Part shown: one piece after another, positions 21,803-33,626 of the stretch
Position numbering within the stretch: the stretch's first letter is position 1
Layout of the letters: each line of letters begins with the position of its first letter
Assembly (NCBI GenBank): GCA_025531455.1
Contig: JAMYHL010000047.1
Span: 186,001-250,000, forward strand
DNA: 64,000 nt
Direction: 5' to 3'
Source: Apiotrichum sp. Y4204
Taxonomy: Eukaryota; Basidiomycota; Tremellomycetes; Trichosporonales; Trichosporonaceae
Program-made: the position numbers and the translations under genes
Notes under the pieces: generated by a model
Databases searched by the model: none
Seen by the model: only the letters and a program-made list of their open reading frames with translations
Told to the model about the DNA's origin: nothing

Positions 21803-22487
21803 AGTGGCTACAGCTTACCAAGGGTTGCGGTTACATTTTACATACTACTTTATCCTTATTCATCCCTGTAACGATGCCAAGGCGGATAAATCTATGGAGC
21901 ATATCAGAGATCAGATTGACGGCTGCCAGGATAGGTACGCTTCATTGTTATGTGCGGTTGGGGATTAGCCAAAGGGGAAGGGGGAAGAAGATCGGCTTGA
22001 AGATAAGATGCGGCAGCCCGGAATGACAAAGCCATTGGGGTCTGTGGTGGTTGCCCGGAACGACTTACTACTGTTCTGAGACAGTCGGAAGTGGTCGATT
22101 GGTGACAGTCGGATGTACTACGACGGCAATGTTTGGCGGCAATCGCGGCAATGGCCAATTGAAAGCATGTCATTTTGTGGGGTCCCACATCCTTATGACA
22201 TTCCGCCTGCCGCCTACACACACGTTGTATGCGCCAAGTGGTAAGTGGTACACAGTGTACACAGTACACAGTACGCTGCTACTATCTTCCCGCCCTCCGG
22301 TCTCATCGGATATCGCGCGGATGGGCGGATGGATGGATGGATGCATGCATGCATGCAACGGATGGAATAGATAGAGATACCACTCTGTCATGCACTTCTT
22401 CTTCTCCTCCTTCTCCTCCAACTCCATCTCCATCTCCATCTCCTTTCCTTTTCATCATCCTCACATCACCTGTCATCTATTATCGTT
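21803..22487. other. Intergenic region
   Basis: The 3' flank of BFR1 and the promoter of the paladin-type gene. It contains GTACACAGT-type repeats (about 22251-22277) and an ATGGATGG/CATGCATGCATGCA run (about 22328-22357), then a CTCCAT/CTTCTCC pyrimidine-rich leader before the ATG. No gene was seen. Confidence 0.55.
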
Positions 22488-25400
22488 ATGTCCGACCCCC
22501 CTGCGTCACTCTCTCCCCCCCAACCGGGGATGCGGCCACGAACAACCTCCGCATCCGCAATACACATGACCCACTCTCATTCTCACTCTCACCTTCCCAC
22601 TCGTCCTTCTCCGCTCGGCCATCATAGCTCTGCAAGCACCCCGCGGCGCGGGAGTGAAACTCCCAACTCGATGACACTGACAGCTGGTGCGCGTCGAAGC
22701 CGCACACTGGGACGTGTCCAGCAGCTCCGCATCAGCGCGGATGCGGTCGTCAAGCGTCGTAACGGTGGCGTCCTAGCTCGCGGGTGGGTGGTGGACTTGG
22801 CTTATCATGATGAAGTGTGAGCTGACGTTCCAGGTTTATTCTTAAGACTGGTATGCCTTATGCTGACACATTGTCTCCCACTACTGGGCCGGCTGACAAG
22901 CAGATCATTACCCCACCGGTCGCGCACTCGACCTCGACGTGAACGTACAGGGTGCTCCCAACTTCCGTGGACCGGACGACGAAGGCCTCAATGTCTATGG
23001 CGTGGCCCAACCAACTGTGCCGGGCTTAAAGAGCATTCTGACCATTTTGAACTGTCAGCCACAGCATCATCCGCATGGTCAATCCAAAGCCGAGGAGCCT
23101 GACACCGCGGTCGATACATTGGTCCCTCGCCGCTCTAGCGTCAGTACTCTAGAGCAGAGTCACACTATCTGGTTCAGTACACGTGAGGAGACGCTTGGTG
23201 AGTACCGCATGTCGCGCGACGGTCCTGTGTGGCCCAAGCTGACCATTCACAGTGTACATGTATGTAGAGGACTGATTGCGGCTGGTCGCGTAAGTTGCTG
23301 ATCCTTTAGCGCCGGCAGGCCGTACGTCCTCCGTGACGCATCTACTCCGCTGCAGAGCCTCGCACTTTCAGACCGCGCAACCAACTTGGAGGACATTGAG
23401 CGTCGCCTGAAGCTTGACATTCTTGAGGAGGCTAAGCGGTACGGCGGTCTTATTCTATGCCATGACGAGGTCACTGGCGGCGAGCTTGTGCCAACGTGGG
23501 TATCAGTGGACGAAAGTATCATTCGAACCCCTAAAGAGGTGTATGATGACATCCGCTCCGCCGGATGGGCGGTTGACTATTGGCGCATCCCTGTTGGGCC
23601 CGACCGACCCATCGAGGTGAGTGAAAGAGAGGATAACATAGGTCTCACAACAGGACAATTATCTCGATGCCTATGTGTCGCGACTTCAGGACACGGATCC
23701 GCTCACGACCTCGTTGGTGTTTAACTGCGGAATGGGTGTTGTGCGAAGTGAGTAATAACCAAGTCGCGATATGTAAGAGCCCCTCTCCTAACGCACAGCA
23801 ACGTTTGCCATGGTCGCCGCCCTCCTAGTTCGCCGCGGCCAGTACCTTGAACGAGGACTCGAGGATCCCTTCCCGGCGGTCTCTGGCTCGGGTTTTGCTA
23901 GTGTAAGGAAACCGCTGGTTATAGAAGCTCACCCAAAGCCCTTGCCAGGCGTTGCACCCAGTTCTCCAGCGCCTTCGCAGGCCGCCCAGATGTTGCACCA
24001 AGTATCACAGCAGCAGCAACTGAACAAAAGCTTGTTGAAAGTAACCCGCATACTTGATGAAAGTGAGACCTGGGCCATAATTCCCGCTTACACCCAGACC
24101 TTCCCTCTCGTCGAGCGACTGCAGCTATCGACTTGTTATCCTCTCATCCAAATCTGCTCGAATCGCTCGTCCGGGCCCATATGGGTAATTATCAGATTGT
24201 GCTCTCGCTGCTCTCGTCGCTGGACCATGGCAGAGAGCTCAAGCGTCTAGTCGACTACCTCATCGACAACTGCGATGCTGTTGTCAACTTGCGCGAGAAC
24301 GTTATTGAGCACCGTGTCAAATACAGCGTTCGCACGCGTGATGATAAGAATGGACAGATACATCTTGACAAAGCTGTCCGATCGGTACGTAAGGCTCATA
24401 AAGCTAGCTGACGATAAGCTCGAGCAATACTTTGATCTTATCGTTTTCGCTGCCTACGTCGACGGTCCGCAAGGAATGCATTCCGGGGTCACGTTCTCTA
24501 CGTGGCTCAAAGCTCGGCCAGAGATTTGGAAGTGAGCAGCCGGCACGTCAGCTCGTGCTAACTGGTCAGCCAAATCAAAGTTCTTCGTCGTCGATGGGGT
24601 GACCGTCTTTTTGCTTTCGCACCGGCCAACGACCTCAGCGTGATATCCAGGTCCCTGGACTTGGGAGACCGCCGGGCATTGAACAAGGTTGAACCCGAGC
24701 TTGAGGGAGGTAAGGTGCTGGGCGACGAGTGGGCCGAGCATGTGGTCAAAAATCGCAGTGGCATCATGCTGCGGGCATCGTGAGTCACAAACATGGATTC
24801 TGTTTTGACAATCCAGAACTCTCCTCAAGCGCGATCTTTGGGTTGCCGACACGGCATCGTCTACCGACGGTATTCGAGGCGCTATTGGATTTAGACAGGT
24901 GGCCCACACAACCATCTACGCCACCGGTCAGCCAACACAAGATGCTGTGGCGTCCATTCTCGAGATTGTCAAAAACCGTTCTCCCGAGGTGACGAACGTA
25001 GTCTGGATTTGTCTGCGTGAGGAACCACTTGTCATGATCAACGGCGCTCCCTACTGTCTTCGTCGAGACACGACCGCTTTGCGTAACATGCGCGACTATT
25101 CAGGTGTATCTTCGGCACGTCTCGAGGTTCTCGAAGACCGTCTCAAGAGTGATGTTGTCGCAGAGGCCGTAACCTTTGGTGGAAGCGTTCTTCTCCACAC
25201 GGAAGCCGCGGATGGTCAAGTCGTACCTATCTGGGAGAAGGTCAACAAGGAGGATGTCGAATCGTTGCGTGAGCTTATGGACGATATTTCAACCGCATCA
25301 ACCACCGTCGGGCTCATCTTTGAGCGAGTTCCAATCACTTCCGAGCGCTCGCCAGACGTAAGTTTGATAACAGCACCCCGCTTCTGACATTAGTTCCACG

Positions 25401-27640
25401 ATATCACTCAACTCCTGGACCTATGTTTACGCATTGACATGGACAATACAGCGATCATTCTTAACGACCAACTCGGTCGTGGCCGTAGCTCCAACACGGC
25501 TGCGATTGTCTGGTTGGTTCAGCGCTGGTTAAAGCAGAGCCGGCAAGAGAATCATCCGACGACGCCCCGTCGCGCCCCATCACGACGCCGACTGGCCGAT
25601 CCTCAGAGCCGCACCAGCTGGCAGATTATCAATTCGTGCCTTCGTGTCATCCGCAATGGGCTGGAAGTGAAACGCGTCGTCGACGAAGCCATCGATCGCA
25701 CATCGGCGGCGTTCAATTTGCGCGACGCTATTGAGGACTTCAACGAGCAAGCACATGCCGCCAAGAGCCCCGAAGCTAAGCATAGTGCCATCGAGAAAGG
25801 TAGGATCGGGAGTCACAATCCGGCTGATCTCGCAGGAATGTACCATCTCTTGCGTTATTTCCACCTTCTTGTTTTTCAGGCATATCTGGACGAAACTAAG
25901 CCCGATGAGCAGGGACAGTACACTTTCGAGTCCTTTGTTAAGCATCGCCCGGTGTTCAAAACTCTCGAGAAGGATCTACTTACCGGTGGTCTGGAAAGTC
26001 TGATGCCGCTTGAACGCGCAGAGCCCACAACTGGCATGGCTGTGAGTGAACTTACAATGCGTACATGACACTAACCATGTGACAGCTCGAGGACGAGGTA
26101 TCAAAGGTCGTGGCTGCCCGCTCTGGGGCGATTCTCTCAGCGCAAACCATCCTCAAGTCTGACTTCTTCCCCGGTCTACAGAAGCAGAGCCTACCCGAGT
26201 GAGTCATCTGCTTCCTACTATGCTTACTCTAGACGCGTGGAAGGAGCAGCAAACTATCGCCGTGTTCCCCTCCTTTTGGAGGGCATTCCACTTGCAAACC
26301 CTTCCATTGACTGGGACCATTATGTGTACGGCACGGGAATGCCCAACACTGAAGGACTGCGGAGTGCACTGGTCAAGATGGGCTGCCAGCCCGAAGGACC
26401 AAAGAAGGTCATGTGGACGTCATTGCGCGAGGTGAGAAGATGGTCAATCCCCATGCTGACAGTCTCAGGAACCGGTGCTGGTAAGAGGCGCAAAACCTGA
26501 TTAGTACTAAACTCCAGTATATCAACTCCCGTCCTCACGTACTGCGACTCCTTGATAAGCCAGTCACGAATATCGAGTACGTGTTGCGGAGCGCATTTGT
26601 TGCTGACGCTCAGAACAACTGGTGTTACAGCGCCTGTTGTCGAACGAATGGAGAGCCAGCTCAAGGACGACGTTCTCAAGGAGATTCGACAGCACAATGG
26701 CAAGCTTCTTCTTCATGACGAAATGGAGACAAAGCCTGGGGTATTCGAAGTTGTTCCCGTATGGGAAGAGGTTGACGAACTCGATGTCTTGACACCCAAG
26801 GAGCTGTATCAGCGCATTATCCGGGAGTCGTATCGAGTTGACTATATGCGCATTGCAATCGTGGGTTGCAACGTCTGAACCACGACTGACAACAGACCGA
26901 CGAGCAGGCCCCTCTTCCCCTGGCGCTACAGACTATTGTCCGTCGTGTGGCCAAGGGGCTTCGGGAAGGTTACGATTTCGTGTGAGTAATATGCGGCTCC
27001 ACTCGAGCTCGTAATTCTGCTCGCTTACTTGTCAGATTCAACTGTCAGATGGGTCGCGGCCGTACAACGACTGGCATGATTGTTGCTTCGATGATCGCCA
27101 CAATCGTTGGTGGTAACATGACGAAGGAGGACGAGGAAGAACATGACGATGAAGATGAGGAAGAGTGGGCGGAAGTACATGATGCTAAGCCATATCTAAA
27201 TGGTGAGCAGGGAACGTTAGGAGGTGACGCTGACCAAATCCAGGTGAATATAAGACGATCCTGCAGCTCGTCACTGTGCTTAGCCACGGCAAGCAAGCCA
27301 AGCGTATCACAGACAAGGTCATCAATCAGATGGAGGGAGTGCAGAATCTGCGCAAGGCCGTGTACGACTTCAAGCTCAAACTTGAGGCGATGGAACAAGG
27401 TTCGGCCAAGCACAAGATGCTGCTTCATCAGGCAATCAACTACCTATACCGATGTGAGTTCGGACAGCAATGTTGACTGATACCCACACTAACGCTCTAG
27501 ACGGTGCTATCATCGTTCTCGCCAACTTCCTTCTTGAGACCAAGGAGAAGGGGCAGAGCCCGGACGAAGTAGACTTCCCCGAGTGGCTGCAGCAACATCG
27601 TGAAATCCGCAATGTCCTCAACCGCACGACCTTGGACTAA
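22488..27640 (+). CDS. Paladin-type protein, three tandem cysteine-phosphatase-like domains
   Basis: Twenty-one exons were joined with consistent phase (first 22488-22783, last 27501-27640), about 1427 aa. Paladin-family proteins have tandem dual-specificity or inositol-phosphatase-like domains. The Ser/Pro-rich N-terminus is followed by three repeats, each with an RP.VLR block, an ERME or ERRLK..DVL helix and a P-loop. Loop 1 is NCGMGVVR (Cys332). Loop 2 is NDQLGRGR with Asp826 in place of the catalytic Cys. Loop 3 is an intact NCQMGRGRTT (Cys1259). Repeat linkers such as GFRQVAHTTIYATGQP and EPVLYINSRPHVLR match paladin. Several exons are tiny: 22834-22850 (17 nt), 23253-23259 (7 nt) and 26469-26480 (12 nt). 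The substrate is unknown; phosphoinositides or inositol phosphates are the usual proposal. Confidence 0.85.
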
Positions 27641-27776
27641 GGGCGTTGATAGTTGTTGGAAGATATTCGCTTCTAACCAGTGTGTCGGTGATGAATCTAC
27701 CCGCTGTAAAAGAGATCTCCTTAAGCGTGCTACTCGTACATTGGACTCCTACAAGTGCCGGTTTACGTGCACATGT

Positions 27777-29190
27777 CTACTCGGACTTGTCCTTTGGGGG
27801 AGATGACCAGCTCATCCAACTCGAAGAAGTGCGACGATGGACTGGCATTTCATCCGCGCCCTCGGCTTCTTCACGCCTTATCTCGGCAAAGCCTGAGGCG
27901 GCAAGATTGGAGCCAGACGCAGAGCCACTAAGACTGCCATCAGAGCCTGTACGGCTATGGGCATGAGAGTCTGGAGCGCGGAGACCTGTGACGAACACCT
28001 CCTCAGAGGTGTATTGGAATGAGCGCGAGCCGGCTGGGGCGACAGGCGCCGGTGGCCCGGCAGAAGCGGTGGCTGGCACATCAAATCCGCGCGTGTTTGA
28101 GCTAGAGGATCCAGGTCCACCAGCAGCGGTCGATGCCGACTGCGCCGCTGCCGACACAGCAGCAAGTGCGCCCGGAAGATACTTTGAGGCGAGGCCCGAG
28201 ACGAGACCATATGCCTGTTGCACAGCGCCAGATGCGGGATCAGCGAGCGTCGGGGGTTGAGCGCCGACGGCCGCCGAGCCTGTCCCATAGTTCGGCACGC
28301 CGGCAGCGCTTGACAACTGGGTGGCCTGTTCCTGGGTAAGCTGTCGTCAGTACAATGTTACCATGTCGCGCCAACTCACGCCGAGTGCCTTGCGGATTGT
28401 GTCCCACAGCCAACCAAGACCGCCCCGGGCACCATTGCCGGCACGCCCACGGATGTTCGCGAGGAAGGAATCTATCTCGTGTTCGTGCTCGGTGAACAGC
28501 GGGGCGAGAACCTCGTTGTACAGGTACGGGGTGGCGCGGTTCGATGCCGATGCAAGGTAGAGGAAAAACACAGTCTTGCAGACTGTGTACAGCGGGATCC
28601 TGTAGAGTTAGTCATCCATGACGGTTTGCGAGGATGGGTGGCGACACACTAGGGAGAAACGCAGATAACACAGGGGTAAGTCACCAGAGCACAGACAAGA
28701 GCTGGCCAATGCCCCTGGCGTATGCCTCCTCCCGACTCATCACCCGTTTGGTGTTTGGAAGCGTGCCGCACTCATCGGTCCAGCCGCTGTATCGGCCGCC
28801 TGTCCACCAATGGAGGTCTTTCACTTACCATTCAAGGAACCATCCGAGTATGCCTTCGACCGCAGTCCAAGCGCCGACGAGAGACCAATACATCAGCCAA
28901 CGCTCGAGCTCCGCATGATCCGCAGGTCGGCGTCCGAGTGATTTGTACGTCGCATAAGCGGGATACAGGTATTCACCCGTGATGCTGGACTGTTAGCGAA
29001 CGCTCATTTGCTTGCCCAGTTATCGCACGGCATAGACGCAGCCTCATTTGGTGTGTCTGTGTCTGTGTGTGTGTGCGAGGAACCGCAGGAACCAAGGACA
29101 ACAGTGCCAAGTGTGCCGACAGCTGGCGCTAGGTGGAGATCATGTGGGAAAGACTTATACAAACTTGATCAGACGGGTAGGAAGGAGCAT
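27777..29190 (-). CDS. REEP/Yop1 (TB2/DP1/HVA22) family ER-shaping protein
   Basis: Exons on the minus strand are 29165-29190, 28829-28984, 28380-28599 and 27777-28340, giving 321 aa. The TB2/DP1/HVA22 domain occupies the first about 110 residues: TGEYLYPAYATYKSL, then ERWLMYWSLVGAWTAVEGILGWFLEWIPLYTVCKTVFFLYL, two reticulon-like hairpins that bend ER membranes into tubules. An amphipathic helix region follows (EIDSFLANIRGRAG..LGWLWDTIRKALG). The remaining about 190 residues are Ser/Ala/Gly-rich and probably disordered, much longer than the tail of Yop1 itself, so this is closer to REEP1-4-like fungal members. The first exon is only 26 nt with a GTTTGT donor, the least certain junction. The stop lies 136 bp from the convergent paladin stop. 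Confidence 0.8.
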
Positions 29191-30003
29191 GACGACAGTG
29201 GTCTCGAGGCGGTGTGGCTTGCCGTCGAGTGATGAGGTTGAGATGGCCCAGGGGGATAGAGATGGGCAATGTGACAGAAGAGGAGTGAAAGGATGTGAGA
29301 TTGATGCGACAAGACCTGGCAAGTGATCAAGTGAACAGTTACGCGGTCACTCTCGGTAGTCGGGATGCGGCGGACAGTACGCAAGTAGCACAATATTGCG
29401 CTACAGTTATTGTGTAGGACCCCGAAACTGCGCAAGCTCCCAGGCGGCCTGGCGGAATACAAAGGGGAGGCGGTGGAGGGGGGCGAGCAGAGTGCGGTGT
29501 ATAACAGAGTGGTGGTGCACTGCAATACGTAGAGACATTCAAGGCCAGGAGAGAGATCTCCCAAGGATCCAAGGCAGGCCAAGTCCTAAAAGTCAGGGAG
29601 AACCAAGAAGAGGAGGCACAGAGCGACGGAGCTGCAGAGTGTACACGCGCGGCGGTGATTCTACTGCGTATCCCAATCTGTCACTGGCGGGGTGGCAAAA
29701 TTGGGTGTGACCATGAAATCGTCACGCCGCTGACTACACCGGCCCGGCTCCGGCATCGCCTTGCAACCTCGGTGTCGCCTCGCCGGACCTGAGACCGCCG
29801 GCACAATGTAACTACAACATAGTCCGCTAAGATCAAGAGACATAAGTACCATACCTCATTCCCTCACAATCAGCCCAGCCACATCCATCGGGGCTAAGGC
29901 AATTCGCCAATGTGAATGGTGGTAATGCATACAGAATCACTTGCTATCTCTTCGACAGCGTGCAAAGATGGGTCATGTTCCGGTTGAGGTTATGGATAAC
30001 GCT
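29191..30003. other. Intergenic region
   Basis: This lies upstream of the REEP-family gene and downstream of SURF1 (both minus). It starts with pyrimidine-rich sequence on the minus strand, as expected for the REEP leader. A GTGTGTCTGTGT repeat near 29055-29080 is inside the first REEP intron, not here. No gene was seen. Confidence 0.5.
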
Positions 30004-31156
30004 CTAACGTTTGTGCTCGTCAAACGCCCGACGCTGCGGCATCGCGAGCTTCCGGTTGCGACCCTTAGCCACGACCATGCCGAGCATTACCGTCGTGGCC
30101 GCGCAGAGCGAGAACCTAGGTATCAATTAATCGTTTAAAGGCGCCTTTATCAGTGGCGCACTCACCAAGTGATGGCATAAGTCATGTGCTGGTTACGCAG
30201 CTCGATCTCAGCAGCGCGGCCAACGGGGATACCCTGCTTGAGGAGCATAGCGGACGGAACCTCGGAACCTGGGCGTCAGTCGGATTATTCCCCACCCAGT
30301 CTTAGCTCACGGTCAATGACATCGATAAGGATCGGCTGAATGTTTCTGGCCGCTCCGCCAGCGTCCTCAGCCATAGCTGGGATGTCCTTCCAGTACCACC
30401 TATTCTCATCGGGCTTGTTCTCCGGAGTGAAATAAGACTTGGCATTGGGGTCCGCACGGGGCAGAAGACCCTCAACAACGACTTCGTCCGAGCGTCCGTC
30501 CGGGGCCATACCCGGAACGGGCTTCTCGCCGGTCCGGATGGCATCGCCCTCAGCCGTCTTGATGAAACCACGGTTAACGAGGATAGTCGAGCCACCAGAG
30601 TCGGAGCGATCAAACGGCTGGATCAAGTGGTATCCCGCAATACCCTCACGTGTCTGCGGCCCTTGAAGGATCGGGGGACCAGTGAAGCGGCCCTTGATCA
30701 ACACGCGCCGGAAGGCAAAGTCCGGGAGAGCAGAGAGGCTATTGTCAACAAAATATGTAAAGAAGAACGGTGATTTCTGCTCATGCCATCTCTCCTCACT
30801 CACTTGATCTTGGCCGGCAGCGCCATAGGCGGCTTTGCCAGGTTGCGGTCAACCTCCTCGATCAGACCAACCTTCCACTTCAGCCGTTGCACTTGCCATA
30901 CGCCGAGATATCCGGTGAGGAGAGGCGCAAGGACAAGAACAACTGTGATGGGGCGGAAGAGTGTCTGAGTCAAAGATCCCGAGTGGACGCCGCGGCGCGA
31001 ACCAGCTCCGAAGGTGAAGCCAGAGCGCGAACTGGAGCTGCCATTTCCGAAAGTGAACCCTGTGTTGGAGCCCGGGCCAAAGCGGGGAGCAGCACCAGCT
31101 ACCGGCCGACGAGGGAATGCTCCGCGAAGCGACGATAAAAGCTGTGGTCTGGACAT
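30004..31156 (-). CDS. SHY1: Cytochrome c oxidase assembly protein SURF1/Shy1
   Basis: Exons on the minus strand are 30804-31156, 30311-30738, 30166-30268 and 30004-30115, giving 331 aa. SURF1/Shy1 sits in the mitochondrial inner membrane and helps heme a insertion and Cox1 maturation. The N-terminus is basic and Ser/Gly-rich, as for a mitochondrial targeting sequence. The first membrane segment is ITVVLVLAPLLTGYLGVWQVQRLKWK. The intermembrane part has INLSALPDFAFRRVLIKGRF, the GYHLIQPF block, ILVNRGFI, and YWKDIPAMAE. The last exon encodes the second membrane segment WFSLCAATTVMLGMVV and a basic tail. The order and length match SURF1 proteins. It shares a divergent promoter of about 0.5 kb with the STN1-like gene. 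Confidence 0.92.
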
Positions 31157-31670
31157 TGTGTGTCGTGCAGAATGTAAAACGACGCGACACGGTTTGTGGC
31201 ACGGTTGTCGAAGTCACTTGGGCGAGTGAGAGAGCTCGACGGATCATCGCCGTTGCGCTGTTGGCTATCTTTTGAGGGGTGCAGGTCATGGAAAGTAGCC
31301 CCGCTTCGGAATTCCTTAATTCCCATAATTACCCCGTTTTGTTTCCGTCGTGTAAGGCGGGGGGATTCTTAGGGCAAATGGCCAAAAGTCTAATCGAGGT
31401 GAGGTCATCCTCACTGGACCAGATCTCCGAATTCCACACGCGCCTTCAACGCGGCTTCGCTGCTCATGTTGTTTGCGTTGTTGTGATTGTGGTGGTGATT
31501 GTTGTTGTTGTCGTTTTCGCTCCTACTTCCTTGTCACCACTCAACCTTTATTTACCACACTTCGCCGGCGCGTGCGCTCCCCCTGTCTATCATTTCTTGC
31601 AACTTGAAATTCAGCTCGTCCACATCTATCACGGTTTTAAGAGTCTGGTTGGGAACGGTGGAGCGACGAC
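31157..31670. promoter_or_regulatory. Divergent promoter region of SURF1 and STN1-like gene
   Basis: A 514-bp region between two start codons on opposite strands. It includes a GTTGTTGTTGT tract (about 31495-31515), and pyrimidine-rich sequence towards the STN1-like start. No specific factor sites were recognised. Confidence 0.5.
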
Positions 31671-33626
31671 ATGGGTCGGCGTTCCGAACCCGAGCTCACG
31701 TCAACCTCCACCGACCTGAGTGACAATCTCCCTCCACTTGCCAGCCTCCAAGCTTGGGTCCACCGTCCCCAGGCCATCGCACGATGCTTTATCACCGACG
31801 TGCTGGAGCTTCGTGCTTTAGTTCATAGGGATGATGAGATCTCACTATGCTCACGGGGTGGGTGACGGTGCCCGTGAACCGGCATCGTGCTGATCAATAC
31901 AGACGTCTTCCTCCTCGACCGCTTCCCATGCAAGATTGTCGAAATTGTGGCGTGGGTGGCAGGAGTCGCTCATAAGCAGTCGACCATGACAATAACGCGT
32001 GAGAAACCCCCCACCACTTGGTGCCTCAAAATAGTACTGATAGCCATGCAGTGGACGAAGGGAACGGGACATGTGTACTGGAGGCTGCTGTCCGTCTCAC
32101 ACAGTTGGACATCAGCAGGACTACTAATGCTGCATCCAGAGGTGGGACGTATCGTACAGCGAAGCAACGAAAGGAAACGGTCATCGTTCCATCTGTTGAT
32201 GCCAAGTTTTTTGTTCGTCCGGATATCCGCGTAGGAGATACTGTCCGAGTCGTCGGGCGAGTGGACGAATGGCTACGCGGAAAGGAGACAATTCGACAAC
32301 TGTTCGTGGATGTGGCAGGGGGTGTGGGATCCATCGGTGAGCTTTGCATGGGCTCCCTCACTAACAACAGCCGTGGTCGATCCCCACGAAGAGTTCTTCC
32401 ACTACGATGAGGTCTGCTTCCTCCATGAAACCCTGTACTCGCGTACCTTCGTCATGCCTCCTGCTGCGACTCCCGCTCCCTCGCCTTCGAAATCCATCTT
32501 GTCGAGCGTCTCTTCCGAGTATGGTGACGAGGAAGAAGATTTTGAAGAGCTGCCAGATCCAGCGAAGCTGTCCGCCTCTCGACTCACCGAGGCGACATTC
32601 AAACTATATCTTCTTGACCACATGACGCGTGAAACCGCAACGACGATGAAGACGCTGTATGGACGGGTTCTTCCATTCGAACCAATTCCGAACCTTCAAC
32701 AGCTGTTTCCAGAGTACATGGGTGTGGACCCTCCTAGCAGTCGACCGCCGGACGTCTTTGGCACAAATCAGTTCGACAACCGTTTAAAAGCAACCACCTT
32801 TGATACTACAGTGGGCGTAGATGACGCTACGCCACGCGCGTGTGTGTTTCGATCAAAGACGGAACGACAGCTAAGATCGAAACTGTTGCCACCACCGATC
32901 GATGACACGACGCCGATGGGCAGGACCTTTCGATCTCGTGCTGAGCGCGAGAGGCTCATGGCGGAATCTATGGCGCCCGGTTTGGAGTATCCCCAAGCTT
33001 TGACGGTCTTTACGATCCCGGTGCTCCTTGCCACGCCCAAGCTCCGCAATCTTGCGGCTCGGATTGTGGACGCTCGAGCGAGACATGAGGAGAAGCTCCG
33101 ACGCCATCGCGCTAAACACGGAACCCCAACTGCTCGTGACCTCCGCGTGGTGGCAGATAGGATAGCGCGTGGCCTCGACGCAGGGTCGTATAAGCTTGCC
33201 CCCCCGGAACGTGAGAGAAAAATGGTCGGACTGGTTGAATGGGCCATCCGCAAGGCCCATGCCGAGGGCGGGCTGGTGCAGGTTGAAACACAACCTAAGG
33301 AAATATCCGCACCAGGCGTACCCTCGTGGCGGACATCATCTGGCATCACAGGTTACCTGCCGCTCCCACCCGAACTTCTCGCCCCCTTGCTCGTTCCAAT
33401 CGTCAACGCCGCCACGTTGAGCCAACGGGGTACATTCCGCTCCCGACTTGAACGGATGGCACGGGATAGCCGCGATGGCAGCAAAAACGGCCCCGCAGTT
33501 GACGCGTCTGCAGTAGTTGCACGGCTGCGGAGTTGGGGTGAAGATGGGCGCTGGGAGAGAGTTGGCCTGTGGGCTGTTGAGGCGGCTCTCGAATGGGGCG
33601 AGGCACATGGTATTCTGAGCCTCTGA
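31671..33626 (+). CDS. STN1-like OB-fold protein (candidate CST telomere complex subunit)
   Basis: Exons are 31671-31857, 31903-31998, 32052-32336 and 32371-33626, giving 607 aa. Residues about 25-200 read as an Stn1-type OB fold. FITDVLELR is followed by the strand FPCKIVEIVAWVAGVAHK, a TLDEGNGTCVLEA turn like the VDDGTG turn of OB folds, then VRVGDTVRVVGRVDEWLRGKETIR and HEEFFHYDEVCFLHETLYS, the last like the DP..E..hW.E...L block after the Stn1 OB fold. Stn1 with Ten1 protects telomere ends and recruits polymerase alpha. The rest holds DARARHEEKLRRHR and a winged-helix-like C-terminal part (LVEWAIRKAHAEGGLVQ; VAALEWGEAHGIL). Three FRS-x-x-ER units are repeated (see findings). Other RPA-like OB proteins are possible. 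Confidence 0.65.
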
